A stretch of 46,631 nucleotides of DNA from Paracoccaceae bacterium (GTDB lineage: Bacteria > Pseudomonadota > Alphaproteobacteria > Rhodobacterales > Rhodobacteraceae), in assembly GCA_026989055.1 (NCBI GenBank), contig JALSKC010000057.1, positions 1 through 46,631 on the forward strand, given 5' to 3'. Positions 24,547 to 31,994 of this stretch are shown here, piece after piece. The position numbers were made by a program, and so were the translations under genes. The notes beneath the pieces were generated by a model that saw only the letters and a program-made list of their open reading frames with translations, searched no databases and was not told the DNA's origin. Each line of letters starts with the position of its first letter. Position 1 is the first letter of the stretch.

Positions 24547-24581
24547 GAGCCCCTGCGCTTTCCTGTCGCCGTCAGGGGCTC
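24547..24581 (-). terminator. intra-operon stem-loop between dsrC and dsrM
   Basis: A perfect 9-bp inverted repeat, GAGCCCCTG / CAGGGGCTC, with a 17-base loop lies after the dsrC stop. On the transcribed strand the stem is followed by CTTTCCC, only a weak U-run. It is more likely a leaky terminator or an mRNA-stabilising 3' structure for dsrABEFHC than a full stop, because dsrM onward lacks an obvious promoter. Confidence 0.6.
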
Positions 24582-24606
24582 GTGTTGCCTTGATGCCGCG
24601 TTCCGC

Positions 24607-24939
24607 TCAGACGCAGCCGGTCGGCTTGGGCAGACCGGCGATCTTGCAGGCCTGTTTCGCCGGGCCGTAGGGGAACAGCTCGTACATGTACTTGTTGTTG
24701 CCGACCTCGGGACCCATCGACTTCTTGATCGCCTTGATCAGGACCCGCACGGCCGGGGCGATCTGGTATTCCTCATAGTATTCACGCAGGAAGTTGACCA
24801 CCGCCCAGTGCTCGTCGGTCATCTCGATCTCTTCGGTTTCGGCGATCACCTTGGCCAGGTCTTCCGACCAGTCGCTCAGGTTGGTGATGTAACCTTCCTC
24901 GTCATGTTCGATGGTCTGTCCGTTCACTTCATATGCCAT
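24607..24939 (-). CDS. dsrC: DsrC, sulfur carrier and DsrAB substrate protein
   Basis: 110-residue DsrC/TusE-family protein carrying sulfur between DsrEFH, DsrAB and DsrMKJOP. Both redox cysteines of the true DsrC type are present in the C-terminal arm: Cys98 and Cys109 (ACKIAGLPKPTGCV), the latter being the penultimate residue. This separates it from TusE, which lacks the first. GGAAGGAAGAG precedes the ATG. It follows dsrH by 52 bp. Confidence 0.96.
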   Translation of the reverse strand: MAYEVNGQTIEHDEEGYITNLSDWSEDLAKVIAETEEIEMTDEHWAVVNFLREYYEEYQIAPAVRVLIKAIKKSMGPEVGNNKYMYELFPYGPAKQACKIAGLPKPTGCV

Positions 24940-24991
24940 CTTCTCTTCCTTCCGGTCTGTGGGAGAACTTCCCCGTTTCATCCAGAACGCG

Positions 24992-25306
24992 CTACAGCCA
25001 GGCCACGGCGCGATCATGCTTGGCGGCGAGATCGACGAACCCGGCATAGTCAACCGTGATCACGCCGTCGAGCACGCGCCCTGCATCCAGCCCCCGGGCC
25101 GCCATGTCGGGCCCGAGCACGTAGATCCCGATTCCGCCGCCCCGCGCGGCGGCGGCAATTTCGTCCGAAAGTCCGGTGCCGGCGGTGGCGCCATAGACGC
25201 CATCCTCGATCATCAGCACCGCATCGCCGGACCGCGCATGGGCCAGGCAGCTGCGCAGGCTTCCGGTCGCGAAGGGAGACTTGTTGACAGTGTGCAGAGT
25301 GGACAT
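24992..25306 (-). CDS. dsrH: DsrH, sulfurtransferase subunit (TusB-like)
   Basis: 104-residue subunit of the cytoplasmic DsrE2F2H2 hexamer. Cys20 (SLRSCLAHA) is at exactly the position known for the conserved DsrH cysteine. The C-terminus has the family pattern ITVDYAGFVDLAAKHDRAVAWL. It lies between dsrF (16-bp gap) and dsrC. Confidence 0.93.
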   Translation of the reverse strand: MSTLHTVNKSPFATGSLRSCLAHARSGDAVLMIEDGVYGATAGTGLSDEIAAAARGGGIGIYVLGPDMAARGLDAGRVLDGVITVDYAGFVDLAAKHDRAVAWL

Positions 25307-25322
25307 CCTTCCCCCACCTCCC

Positions 25323-25733
25323 CTAGAAGCTCAGCACGACATCCTGTGCGGCGATGATGTCGGCCATCTCGGCCCGGCTCACGATCCGGATCGAGGGCTT
25401 TTCCGCCCAGTCGTCGTCCTCGTCTTCGTACATGATCTCCTGCAGGTCGTCGGGGCTCAGGCCGCGCTCCTCCAGGCTTTCCCGTTCGACGTAGAGCCTG
25501 GTCACCTCGTAGTCGCCAAGCGCGCGGAAGGTGGGTGAAAAGTTCTTCACCCCGATTTCCTTGGTGTCCTGGCCCCTGGTCAGCTGGAACACGCCGTCGT
25601 CAAGAAAGGCGAGGCTCACGTCCTGGTCGAAGGCGGCGCCGATCAGGACCACCTCCAGCGCTTCCAGCGCGTAGATCGTGCCGTAGGGGGCCTTGCGGTT
25701 CAGGTAGAGGAACTTCTTCACATCATCCGACAT
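25323..25733 (-). CDS. dsrF: DsrF, sulfurtransferase subunit (TusC-like)
   Basis: 136-residue subunit of DsrEFH. Family pattern FLYLNRKAPYGTIYALEALEV at the N-terminus and AFLDDGVFQL after it. It contains no cysteine, as expected for DsrF, which has a structural rather than a sulfur-binding role. It follows dsrE by 10 bp. Confidence 0.93.
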   Translation of the reverse strand: MSDDVKKFLYLNRKAPYGTIYALEALEVVLIGAAFDQDVSLAFLDDGVFQLTRGQDTKEIGVKNFSPTFRALGDYEVTRLYVERESLEERGLSPDDLQEIMYEDEDDDWAEKPSIRIVSRAEMADIIAAQDVVLSF

Positions 25734-25743
25734 CGCTTCCCCC

Positions 25744-26136
25744 TCAGTCGCCGAACATCACCAGACGGTCGGTCTGGATACCCATCTCGATCAACTGGCC
25801 GAGTCCCGAGATGCGGAAGCCTTCGGCGATGTTGTCGGCGTCCTTGCCCTGGCGCTCGGCTTCCTTCTCGTCCAGCATGCCGCGGCGCTGGGCGGCGGCG
25901 ATGCAGATCACCAGGTCGATGCCGTGCTCCCTGGCAAGCGCGCTCCATTGCTCCTGGATGTTGCGCTCGTCCTGCGGGGGAACGGACAGGCGCGTGCCCA
26001 CGTTCACCCCGTCATGGTAGAAGAACACCCGCGGCACCTCATGCCCCGCCGCAAGCGCGGCCACGACGAAATGATACGCCGTGTCCGCCGCCTGATGCGT
26101 GTAGGGGCCTTCGCTGACGACCACTCCGAACTTCAC
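25744..26136 (-). CDS. dsrE: DsrE, sulfur-binding sulfurtransferase subunit (TusD-like)
   Basis: 130-residue subunit of DsrEFH. Cys78 (DLVICIAAAQRRG) is at the same number as the sulfur-accepting Cys78 of Allochromatium vinosum DsrE. It binds sulfane sulfur from TusA and passes it to DsrC. It follows dsrB by 13 bp. Confidence 0.94.
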   Translation of the reverse strand: MKFGVVVSEGPYTHQAADTAYHFVVAALAAGHEVPRVFFYHDGVNVGTRLSVPPQDERNIQEQWSALAREHGIDLVICIAAAQRRGMLDEKEAERQGKDADNIAEGFRISGLGQLIEMGIQTDRLVMFGD

Positions 26137-26149
26137 GCCGATCGCCCCC

Positions 26150-27232
26150 TCAGAAGTGGATGTGCGCAGACATGTTCATGGTCTTGCGCGCACCGGTCCA
26201 GGTGTCGAGGTGATGCTTGGTGAAGGCAAGCCCGGTCAGCTCGAAGAACCTGTTCCAGCCGATCCGCTCGATCCACTCGCCCATGCGCTCCCAGTGCCGG
26301 GCATTTTCCTTGTAGGCATAGACGATCTTCTTCACCACCTCGGCAACTTCCGGCCAGTGCGGCGGGTTGTTGGGCAGGTTGGCCACCGCCAGCTTGTGGA
26401 AGGTCGGCTTGGAGCGGGCGTTGGAGTGCTTGCCGCCCACCCAGATCGCGATCTTGGTGCTTTCCTCGCCGTTGATCTGCATCGGGGGGCAGGGCGGGTA
26501 GCAGGCACCGCAGCAGACGCACTTCTTCTCGTCCACTTCCAGCGAGGGCTTGCCGTTCACCATCGCCGGGCGGATCGCCGCCACCGGGCAGCGGGCGACA
26601 ACGGCCGGGCGTTCGCAGACATTGGCCACCAGATCGTGGTTGATCTTCGGCGGCTTGGTGTATTGCACGTTGATGGCGATGTCGCCCTGGCCGCCGCAGT
26701 TGATCTGGCAGCACGAGGTGGTGATGCGCAGACGGTTGGGCATTTCCTCATGGGTGAACTCGTGATGCAGCATGTCCATCATCGACTTCACCACGCCCGA
26801 GGCGTCGGTGCCGGGGATGTCGCAGTGCAGCCAGCCCTGGGTATGGCTGATCATCGAGACCGAGGCGCCGGTGCCGCCGACCGGAAAACCGGCCTCTTCG
26901 AGCGCCTTGATCAGCGGCTCGACCATCTCTTCCTTCGAAACCATGTATTCGATGTTCGAGCGCGTGGTGAAGCGCACGTGGCCCTCGGCATATTCGTCGC
27001 CGATGTCGCACAGCTTGCGGATGGTATAGACATCCATCTGGCGCTGGGTGCCGGCGCGCACGGTCCAGATCTCGTCGCCGGTCTTGGAGACATGGTGCAG
27101 CACGCCGACCCGCGGGCGGTCGTGCCAGTCCCACTTGCCGAGGTTTCTCTTGAGCACCGGATGCATGTATTGCAGGTGATCGGGAACCCCGCTCTCGTTG
27201 GGGGTTCTCGGCTTTGCAGCGGCTTCGCTCAT
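26150..27232 (-). CDS. dsrB: dissimilatory sulfite reductase beta subunit (reverse type)
   Basis: 360-residue DsrB. With DsrA it oxidises DsrC-bound or protein-bound sulfur to sulfite in the cytoplasm. The siroheme/[4Fe-4S] region has Cys137 (GWLHCDIPGTDASG) and Cys174, Cys175 and Cys179 (CCQINCGGQGDIA). A ferredoxin domain follows with CPVAAIRP near 215 and Cys238, Cys241, Cys244 and Cys248. The oxidative direction is inferred from the whole gene set (dsrEFH, dsrL-1 type, dsrC, tusA) and the aerobic-type neighbourhood. A 228-bp gap, unusually long, separates it from dsrA. Confidence 0.96.
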   Translation of the reverse strand: MSEAAAKPRTPNESGVPDHLQYMHPVLKRNLGKWDWHDRPRVGVLHHVSKTGDEIWTVRAGTQRQMDVYTIRKLCDIGDEYAEGHVRFTTRSNIEYMVSKEEMVEPLIKALEEAGFPVGGTGASVSMISHTQGWLHCDIPGTDASGVVKSMMDMLHHEFTHEEMPNRLRITTSCCQINCGGQGDIAINVQYTKPPKINHDLVANVCERPAVVARCPVAAIRPAMVNGKPSLEVDEKKCVCCGACYPPCPPMQINGEESTKIAIWVGGKHSNARSKPTFHKLAVANLPNNPPHWPEVAEVVKKIVYAYKENARHWERMGEWIERIGWNRFFELTGLAFTKHHLDTWTGARKTMNMSAHIHF

Positions 27233-27460
27233 CGTGATCTCTCCCTAGCCGTCACCGCCGCGGCGGCGACAATTTCCTTCCTGGTTCCTTCCCGGGCTCC
27301 CTCCTGGCCCCTCCCCGGGGGTCCTTCCCGGCTCCCGTCCTCCTCCGGCCGCCACCGGCTCTGCCGGCAGGCCCGTTCCGGCACGCCTGCCGGCGGCCCC
27401 GCCGGCCGGGCCACGGGGCGGCACCCGGCACCCGCACCCCGCCGGTGGCGGAAAGGAGGC
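27233..27460 (-). other. long dsrA-dsrB spacer with stem-loop and purine-rich repeats
   Basis: The 228-bp gap lies inside the operon. It has a perfect 9-bp inverted repeat (27363-27371 and 27386-27394, GCCGGCAGG / CCTGCCGGC). On the mRNA strand it then has a purine-rich run with several Shine-Dalgarno-like GGAGG and AAGGA motifs and two copies of CCGGGAAGGA, ending just before dsrB. An open frame of 61 codons (27414 down to 27229) overlaps the dsrB start by 4 bp, but its Arg/Gly/Glu-rich composition looks non-coding. Confidence 0.55.
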
Positions 27461-28762
27461 TCAGTCTTCGGCGACGGTCATCCCGGCCTCGCGCGCCTTG
27501 CGCTCGAACCACTTGGCGGCCTCGTCGTCGAAGTCGTCGGTGCGCACGTAGCACGAGGTTCGCGGATGGTTGACCATGTTCGGATCCGGCTCCACGCCCA
27601 CCGCCTCCAGGAAGGCCGGCAGACCGATCCGGTCGATGGTTTCGCCGATCCGCTCGTGCTCCAGTGCGTTGTCGGCGAAGAACTCGATGCAGGTTTCGGC
27701 AAAATCCTCCAGCTTCTGGAAGTCCTCTTCGGTCTCGAGCTTCATGAACGGGATGATCATGGTGCCCATCAGGTCGCCGACCTTCAGCGCGCGCTTGCCG
27801 CCGACCATGATCGAAACGCCCTTGTCGTCGCCGGGGCTGAGCGCCTTGGTCATCACGTTGATGCAGTGCATGCAGCGCACGCAGCTGGCGTTGTCGATTT
27901 CCAGCGTGTCGTCGTCATGCAGCGTGATCGCCCGGGTCGGACACATGGAAACCACCGTGTCGATGGTGTATTTGCGCCCCACCTTCGCGACATGCTCCTT
28001 GACCTTCTCCTGGTCGATCTTGATGTCGTCGCGCCAGGTGCCGATCACCGCGAAGTCGGCGCGGTGGATGGCGTTCACGCAGTCGTTGCCGCAGCCCGAG
28101 AACTTGAACTTGAACTTGTAGGGCAGCGAGGGGCGGTGCATCTCGTCCAGGAAGGCGTTGATGATGCGCCGGTGCGCCTTGGCCTCGTCGTAGCAGGACT
28201 GCTCGCAGCGCGCCTGGCCGACACAGCTCATCGCCGTGCGCAGCGCCGGGCCGGCGCCGCCCAGGTCGAAGCCCAGCTCGTTCAGCTCGTCAAAGGCCGC
28301 CTGGGTCGCTTCGGTCGAGCAGCCCTGGAACATGATGTCGCCGGACTGTCCGTGAAAGGCGATCAGGCCGGAGCCGTGCCGCTCCCAGATGTCGCACAGC
28401 TTGCGCAGCACGTCCGTGGTATAGTGGAACCCCGGGGGCGGCATCACCCGCAGGGTGTGGAATTCCTTCGATTCCGGGAATTTGTCCGCCACTTCGGAAA
28501 AGCGCGGAATGATCCCGCCGCCGTAGCCGAACACCGAGACCGTGCCGCCCTTCCAGAAGCCGAGCTTCTTTTCGTAGGAATGCTCGAGCTGGCCGAGCAG
28601 GTCGTTCATCATTGCCGCATAGCGCTTGTCCTTGGAGTCGCGCAGCCGCTTCAGCCCGGTGACGAAACTCGGCCAGGGACCGCCCTCGAGCTCGTCGAGC
28701 ATCGGCGTGGGGTGCTGTTCCACCTCCCCGGACTTGGCGTCCAGCGTATCACCATCTTTCAT
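27461..28762 (-). CDS. dsrA: dissimilatory sulfite reductase alpha subunit (reverse type)
   Basis: 433-residue DsrA, first gene of the dsr operon. Siroheme/[4Fe-4S] ligands are Cys180 and Cys186 (C-x5-C) and Cys224 and Cys228 (C-x3-C, GCGNDCVNAIHRAD). The inserted ferredoxin domain has Cys274, Cys294, Cys297 and Cys300. The length is slightly above that of most DsrA proteins (about 415-440). A sigma70-like promoter and an operator-like element lie about 150 bp upstream, in the region shared with the divergent TauD gene. Confidence 0.96.
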   Translation of the reverse strand: MKDGDTLDAKSGEVEQHPTPMLDELEGGPWPSFVTGLKRLRDSKDKRYAAMMNDLLGQLEHSYEKKLGFWKGGTVSVFGYGGGIIPRFSEVADKFPESKEFHTLRVMPPPGFHYTTDVLRKLCDIWERHGSGLIAFHGQSGDIMFQGCSTEATQAAFDELNELGFDLGGAGPALRTAMSCVGQARCEQSCYDEAKAHRRIINAFLDEMHRPSLPYKFKFKFSGCGNDCVNAIHRADFAVIGTWRDDIKIDQEKVKEHVAKVGRKYTIDTVVSMCPTRAITLHDDDTLEIDNASCVRCMHCINVMTKALSPGDDKGVSIMVGGKRALKVGDLMGTMIIPFMKLETEEDFQKLEDFAETCIEFFADNALEHERIGETIDRIGLPAFLEAVGVEPDPNMVNHPRTSCYVRTDDFDDEAAKWFERKAREAGMTVAED

Positions 28763-28909
28763 AGCGGTTACTCCCTTGCATCCTGTTTCGCGCGTGCCCG
28801 CGGGCGGGCTTTTCTTCTGCGCCCCCGCCGCGAACCCGCCGCGCGCGCCCGAACCTCCCCGGCGGTCTCCGCGGCCCCTGCCATCGCGACGGCAGGCACA
28901 TCTCGTCTT

Positions 28910-28937
28910 ATATTACAATAATTGAATGTAAAGTAAA
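28910..28937 (-). promoter_or_regulatory. dsrA promoter
   Basis: On the minus strand TTTACT (28937-28932) and TAATAT (28915-28910) are 16 bp apart, a good sigma70-type pair in an AT-rich island. The leader to the dsrA ATG would be about 140 nt. Its spacer contains the operator-like element described separately. Confidence 0.55.
28912..28931. promoter_or_regulatory. operator-like element of the dsrA divergent promoter
   Basis: ATTA-CAATAATT-GAAT (28912-28927) is one base from ATTC-N8-GAAT, the pattern reported for the sulfide/persulfide-responsive repressor SqrR and similar to BigR sites. It is overlaid on TTACA-N9-TGTAA (28913-28931). It covers the dsrA -10/spacer and the -35 of the opposite promoter, so one bound protein could control both. 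The regulator is not in the window. Confidence 0.45.
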
Positions 28938-28950
28938 TCCCGTGTAAAGA
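28922..28950 (+). promoter_or_regulatory. promoter of the TauD-cysG operon
   Basis: TTGAAT (28922-28927) and TAAAGA (28945-28950) are separated by 17 bp on the plus strand, divergent from and overlapping the dsrA promoter. Confidence 0.5.
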
Positions 28951-29023
28951 GGATATTCGCGGGAAGCATGTGCCGGCCGGATCGGCGGGCGAAACGGAGC
29001 GGCATCTGGCGGCCGGGGCGGAA

Positions 29024-29956
29024 ATGTCTGCAACCAAAGAAGAAACGGTATTTCCGACAGAAAGCCACTGGAATCTGGGCGATACGGAGGCCTATCGGCG
29101 CTGGCGGGCGGAACGGCTGGCGGCGGCCGAGGCGCTGGCCGAATCTCCCGCGCCGGTGGAGATTCGCACCCTGGCGAATCCTTCCGATTCCGAGCGCCGG
29201 GAGCTGTGCCGGCGCTGCCGGCTGACCAATGCCGCCCTGTATCAGGCTGCCGACATGGCTGCAGACGACGAGGCGGTGCGCGACCAGCTTCTGGGGTTCG
29301 CCCGGGCCATGGGGCTGCGGATCGCCGAGCGCCACCGCTCGGCCGGGCGCGGGGGGATCGTGGCGCTGCGGGTTTCCGAGGCCGCCGGCCAGCGTGGCTA
29401 CATCCCCTATTCGCGCCGGCCGATGAACTGGCACACCGACGGCTATTACAATCCGCCCGGGCAGAAGATCCGGGCCATGGTGCTGCACTGCGTGCGCCCG
29501 GCCGACGACGGCGGGGAAAACCGTTTTCTCGATCCGGAAATCGCCTATATCCGGCTGCGCGACCGCAACCCGGACTACATCCGCGCCCTGATGCACCCGG
29601 CGGCAATGACCATTCCGGAAAACCGCGAGCCGGACGGCAGGCTGCGCCCGGCCAGCATCGGGCCGGTGTTCTCCTTCGACCCGGCGGGCGGGGCGCTGGA
29701 AATGCGCTATACCGCCCGCAGCCGCTCGATCGCATGGCGCGACGATCCTCTGACGCGGGAAGCGGTTGCGGCGCTGGCCGAGATCCTGGGGGCGGGGGAT
29801 CCGCTCGTGATGCGGGTGAAAATGGCCGCCGGGCAGGGTATTCTCTGCAACAATTCGTTGCATGACCGGAGCGGGTTCGATCAGGGCCGGGCGGGGGGCG
29901 GAAGCCGCCGCCTTGTCTATCGGATCCGTTTCCACAACCGCATTCCGGGGAGTTGA
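29024..29956 (+). CDS. TauD/TfdA-family Fe(II)/2-oxoglutarate-type dioxygenase
   Basis: 310-residue cytoplasmic enzyme of the TauD/gamma-butyrobetaine-dioxygenase superfamily. The metal triad is visible: His137 and Asp139 (NWHTDGYYNP) and distal His280 (NNSLHDRSGF), with Arg300/Arg302 near the C-terminus for the co-substrate carboxylate. Its reaction is unknown. It is divergent from dsrA and three bases upstream of two tiny genes and cysG, so it probably belongs to the sulfur-oxidation regulon, perhaps acting on an organosulfur substrate or a cofactor. The start is uncertain: a GTG at 28970 in the same frame would add 18 residues. Confidence 0.82.
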   Translation: MSATKEETVFPTESHWNLGDTEAYRRWRAERLAAAEALAESPAPVEIRTLANPSDSERRELCRRCRLTNAALYQAADMAADDEAVRDQLLGFARAMGLRIAERHRSAGRGGIVALRVSEAAGQRGYIPYSRRPMNWHTDGYYNPPGQKIRAMVLHCVRPADDGGENRFLDPEIAYIRLRDRNPDYIRALMHPAAMTIPENREPDGRLRPASIGPVFSFDPAGGALEMRYTARSRSIAWRDDPLTREAVAALAEILGAGDPLVMRVKMAAGQGILCNNSLHDRSGFDQGRAGGGSRRLVYRIRFHNRIPGS

Positions 29957-29959
29957 TCC

Positions 29960-30157
29960 ATGGCGAAACTGAGCGATCTCATCATCCAGCACCCTGAAGT
30001 GGACAGCTTCGACAAGCTGCTCGAGCTGGTGGCGCACGCCGGCGAAAGCGGGCTGATGCATCTGGAATTCGACATCAAGCCGGACTACCGCGATACTCCG
30101 CGGAAGTGGGAATGGAAGCTGGAGGCCGCCTTCTCGCGCGGGTTGCGCTATGGGTGA
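29960..30157 (+). CDS. small protein of unknown function in the cysG operon
   Basis: 65 residues, acidic N-terminal part (DLIIQHPEVDSFDKLLELVAH) and a C-terminus rich in Trp, Arg and Lys (RKWEWKLEAAF). No cysteine, no signal peptide. It follows the dioxygenase by 3 bp and overlaps the next small gene by 8 bp, so it is very likely translated. I do not recognise the family. Its conservation next to dsrAB in other sulfur oxidisers would be the test of relevance. Confidence 0.7.
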   Translation: MAKLSDLIIQHPEVDSFDKLLELVAHAGESGLMHLEFDIKPDYRDTPRKWEWKLEAAFSRGLRYG

Positions 30158-30365
30158 GGAAACCACCACCGACATCGCCGAGATCGAGCTGCCCTTCGGG
30201 CGGCGCGCGGTGCTCAAGGATGTCGCCTTCGAAAGCGGGCTGAAGATGCTGCGTCTGGTGCTGCGCGAGGGCAGGCGGATCACCATCGTGGACATGGACC
30301 CGGCCGGTGCGGCGCAGCTGGCGCGGCAGATGGCCGCCTGGGCCGAAGACAACCGCGCCGGCTGA
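30150..30365 (+). CDS. small protein of unknown function in the cysG operon
   Basis: 71 residues, cytoplasmic, compact alpha/beta pattern: IELPFGRRAVLKDVAFESG, then a strand-rich LRLVLREGRRITIVDMDP and a helix (AAQLARQMAAWAE). No cysteine. Begins inside the end of the preceding gene (8-bp overlap) and is followed by cysG after 30 bp. The family is not recognised. Its pairing with the 65-residue protein suggests a two-component small complex. Confidence 0.7.
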   Translation: MGEETTTDIAEIELPFGRRAVLKDVAFESGLKMLRLVLREGRRITIVDMDPAGAAQLARQMAAWAEDNRAG

Positions 30366-30395
30366 GCGCTGATCATCCGAAGGAAGGGGCGCTTC

Positions 30396-31835
30396 ATGGA
30401 CCATCTGCCGATATTTCTCGACGTTCGGAACCGGAAGGTCGTGATCGACGGCGGCACCACGGTCGCCGCACGCCGGGCCGAACGCGCGCTGGCTGCCGGG
30501 GCCGAGGTGCATCTGTTCGATCCGGCCCCCGCCGAGGACGAGTTCCGCGACCTGCTGGTGCATGCGCGGCTGCATCACCACGCCCGGGAATTCCGGCCCG
30601 AGGACATTGCGGGCGCGGTGGTTGCCTATGGCGCCGCCGAGGACGAACGGCGCGACCGGCGGCTGGCCGATGCCGCCCGCGCCGCCGGCGTGCTGTCGAA
30701 CGTGGCCGACGTGCCGGAATACTGCGACTTCATCACGCCTTCGGTGGTGGACCGCTCGCCGCTGGTGGTGGCGATTTCCTCGGGCGGCGCGGCGCCGATC
30801 ATCGCCCGCATCCTGCGGGCCCGGATCGAGAGCCAGCTGCCGCCCGCCTACGGGCGGATGGCCGAATTCATGGGCCGGTTCCGCGACCGGGTGATGGCGC
30901 GCCTCGGCAGCAGCCGTGCCCGCCGCCGCTTCTGGGAGCGGACCATTGACGGGCCGGCCGGCGATCTGTTCCTGGCCGGCGATGCCGAGGGAGCGGCCAG
31001 GCACATCCACGCGGAACTGGACGCCGACGACGGCGAAGCGGGCTATCTGGGCGGCGAGGTCTATCTGGTGGGCGCCGGCCCCGGCGACCCGGATCTGCTG
31101 ACCTTCCGCGCGCTGCGCCTGATGCAGCGCGCCGATGTCGTTCTGTATGACCGGCTGGTGGGCAAGGATATCCTGGAGCTGGTGCGCCGCGACGCCGAGC
31201 GCATCTACGTGGGCAAGCTGCCCAGCCGCCACACGCTGAGCCAGGAAGAGATCGGCGCCCTTCTGGTGCGGCTGGCGAAGGAGGGCAAGAGGGTGCTGCG
31301 GCTGAAGGGGGGAGATCCGTTCATCTTCGGCCGCGGCGGCGAGGAGATCGAGACCCTGGCCGGGCACGGCATTCCCTTCCAGGTGGTGCCGGGGATCACC
31401 GCCGCGGCGGGTTGTGCTTCCTACGCCGGCATCCCGCTGACCCATCGCGACCACGCCCAGGCCTGCGTGTTCGTCACCGCGCACGGCCGCAACGGGGTGC
31501 TGGGGCTCGACTGGGACGTGCTGCTGCGCCCGAATCAGACGGTGGCCGTCTACATGGGGCTGTCGAGCCTCGACGAGCTGTCCGGGCAGTTCGTCGCCCG
31601 CGGCGCCGATCCGGAAATGCCGGCGGCGATAATCGACAACGGCACCCGTGCCAGCCAGCGTGTGGCGGTCTGCACGGTGGGCTCCCTGCACGAGACGGCG
31701 ATGCGCGAAGGTTTCGAGGGGCCGGCGATGATCATCATCGGCTCGGTGGTGGAGCTGCGCGACAGGCTGCGCTGGTTCTCGGAACACGATCAGTCGGTCT
31801 TTTCCATGGGGCTGACGGCGCGCGAGAGCCTCTGA
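30396..31835 (+). CDS. cysG: siroheme synthase (trifunctional CysG)
   Basis: 479 residues. The N-terminal precorrin-2 dehydrogenase/ferrochelatase part begins HLPIFLDVRNRKVVIDGG followed by TTVAARRAERAL; the third glycine of the usual GGG nucleotide-binding stretch is replaced by Thr. The C-terminal uroporphyrinogen-III methyltransferase has YLVGAGPGDPDLLT, LKGGDPFIFGRGGEE and VPGITAAAGCASYAGIPLTHR. It makes the siroheme needed by DsrAB. A supply to assimilatory sulfite or nitrite reductase is also possible. It is last in the operon that is divergent from dsrA. Confidence 0.95.
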   Translation: MDHLPIFLDVRNRKVVIDGGTTVAARRAERALAAGAEVHLFDPAPAEDEFRDLLVHARLHHHAREFRPEDIAGAVVAYGAAEDERRDRRLADAARAAGVLSNVADVPEYCDFITPSVVDRSPLVVAISSGGAAPIIARILRARIESQLPPAYGRMAEFMGRFRDRVMARLGSSRARRRFWERTIDGPAGDLFLAGDAEGAARHIHAELDADDGEAGYLGGEVYLVGAGPGDPDLLTFRALRLMQRADVVLYDRLVGKDILELVRRDAERIYVGKLPSRHTLSQEEIGALLVRLAKEGKRVLRLKGGDPFIFGRGGEEIETLAGHGIPFQVVPGITAAAGCASYAGIPLTHRDHAQACVFVTAHGRNGVLGLDWDVLLRPNQTVAVYMGLSSLDELSGQFVARGADPEMPAAIIDNGTRASQRVAVCTVGSLHETAMREGFEGPAMIIIGSVVELRDRLRWFSEHDQSVFSMGLTARESL

Positions 31836-31885
31836 ATCCGGCCCGGGTGCCGGGCGGGCCGTGGCCGGCTTGCGGGCGATAGTCT

Positions 31886-31914
31886 TTGCCTGACATCCGC
31901 TCACATGCTAATTC
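31886..31914 (+). promoter_or_regulatory. promoter upstream of the YeeE/YedE gene
   Basis: TTGCCT (31886-31891) and TAATTC (31909-31914), 17 bp apart. An inverted repeat CTGACA (31890-31895) / TGTCAG (31926-31931), with GACATC / GATGTC overlapping it, brackets the -10 and the expected start site and could be an operator. Confidence 0.5.
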
Positions 31915-31994
31915 ATGCAGATGTCTGTCAGACCGGAGGCCGCCCGATCCGGGCGCGACCGTCGGGCGGCATCGTTACCAGACGGGGAAGGATC

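Noticed and set aside
27229-27414. A 61-codon frame ending with a 4-bp overlap on the dsrB start
   Set aside because: The overlap is suggestive, but the composition (Arg/Gly/Glu/Pro), the internal stem-loop and the repeat-rich DNA point to non-coding sequence.
26156-28921. A 921-codon open frame on the plus strand opposite dsrA and dsrB
   Set aside because: It is a mirror of strong third-position GC bias in dsrAB. Its translation is rich in His, Arg, Ala, Val and Gly with no recognisable domain, and dsrAB are unmistakable on the other strand.
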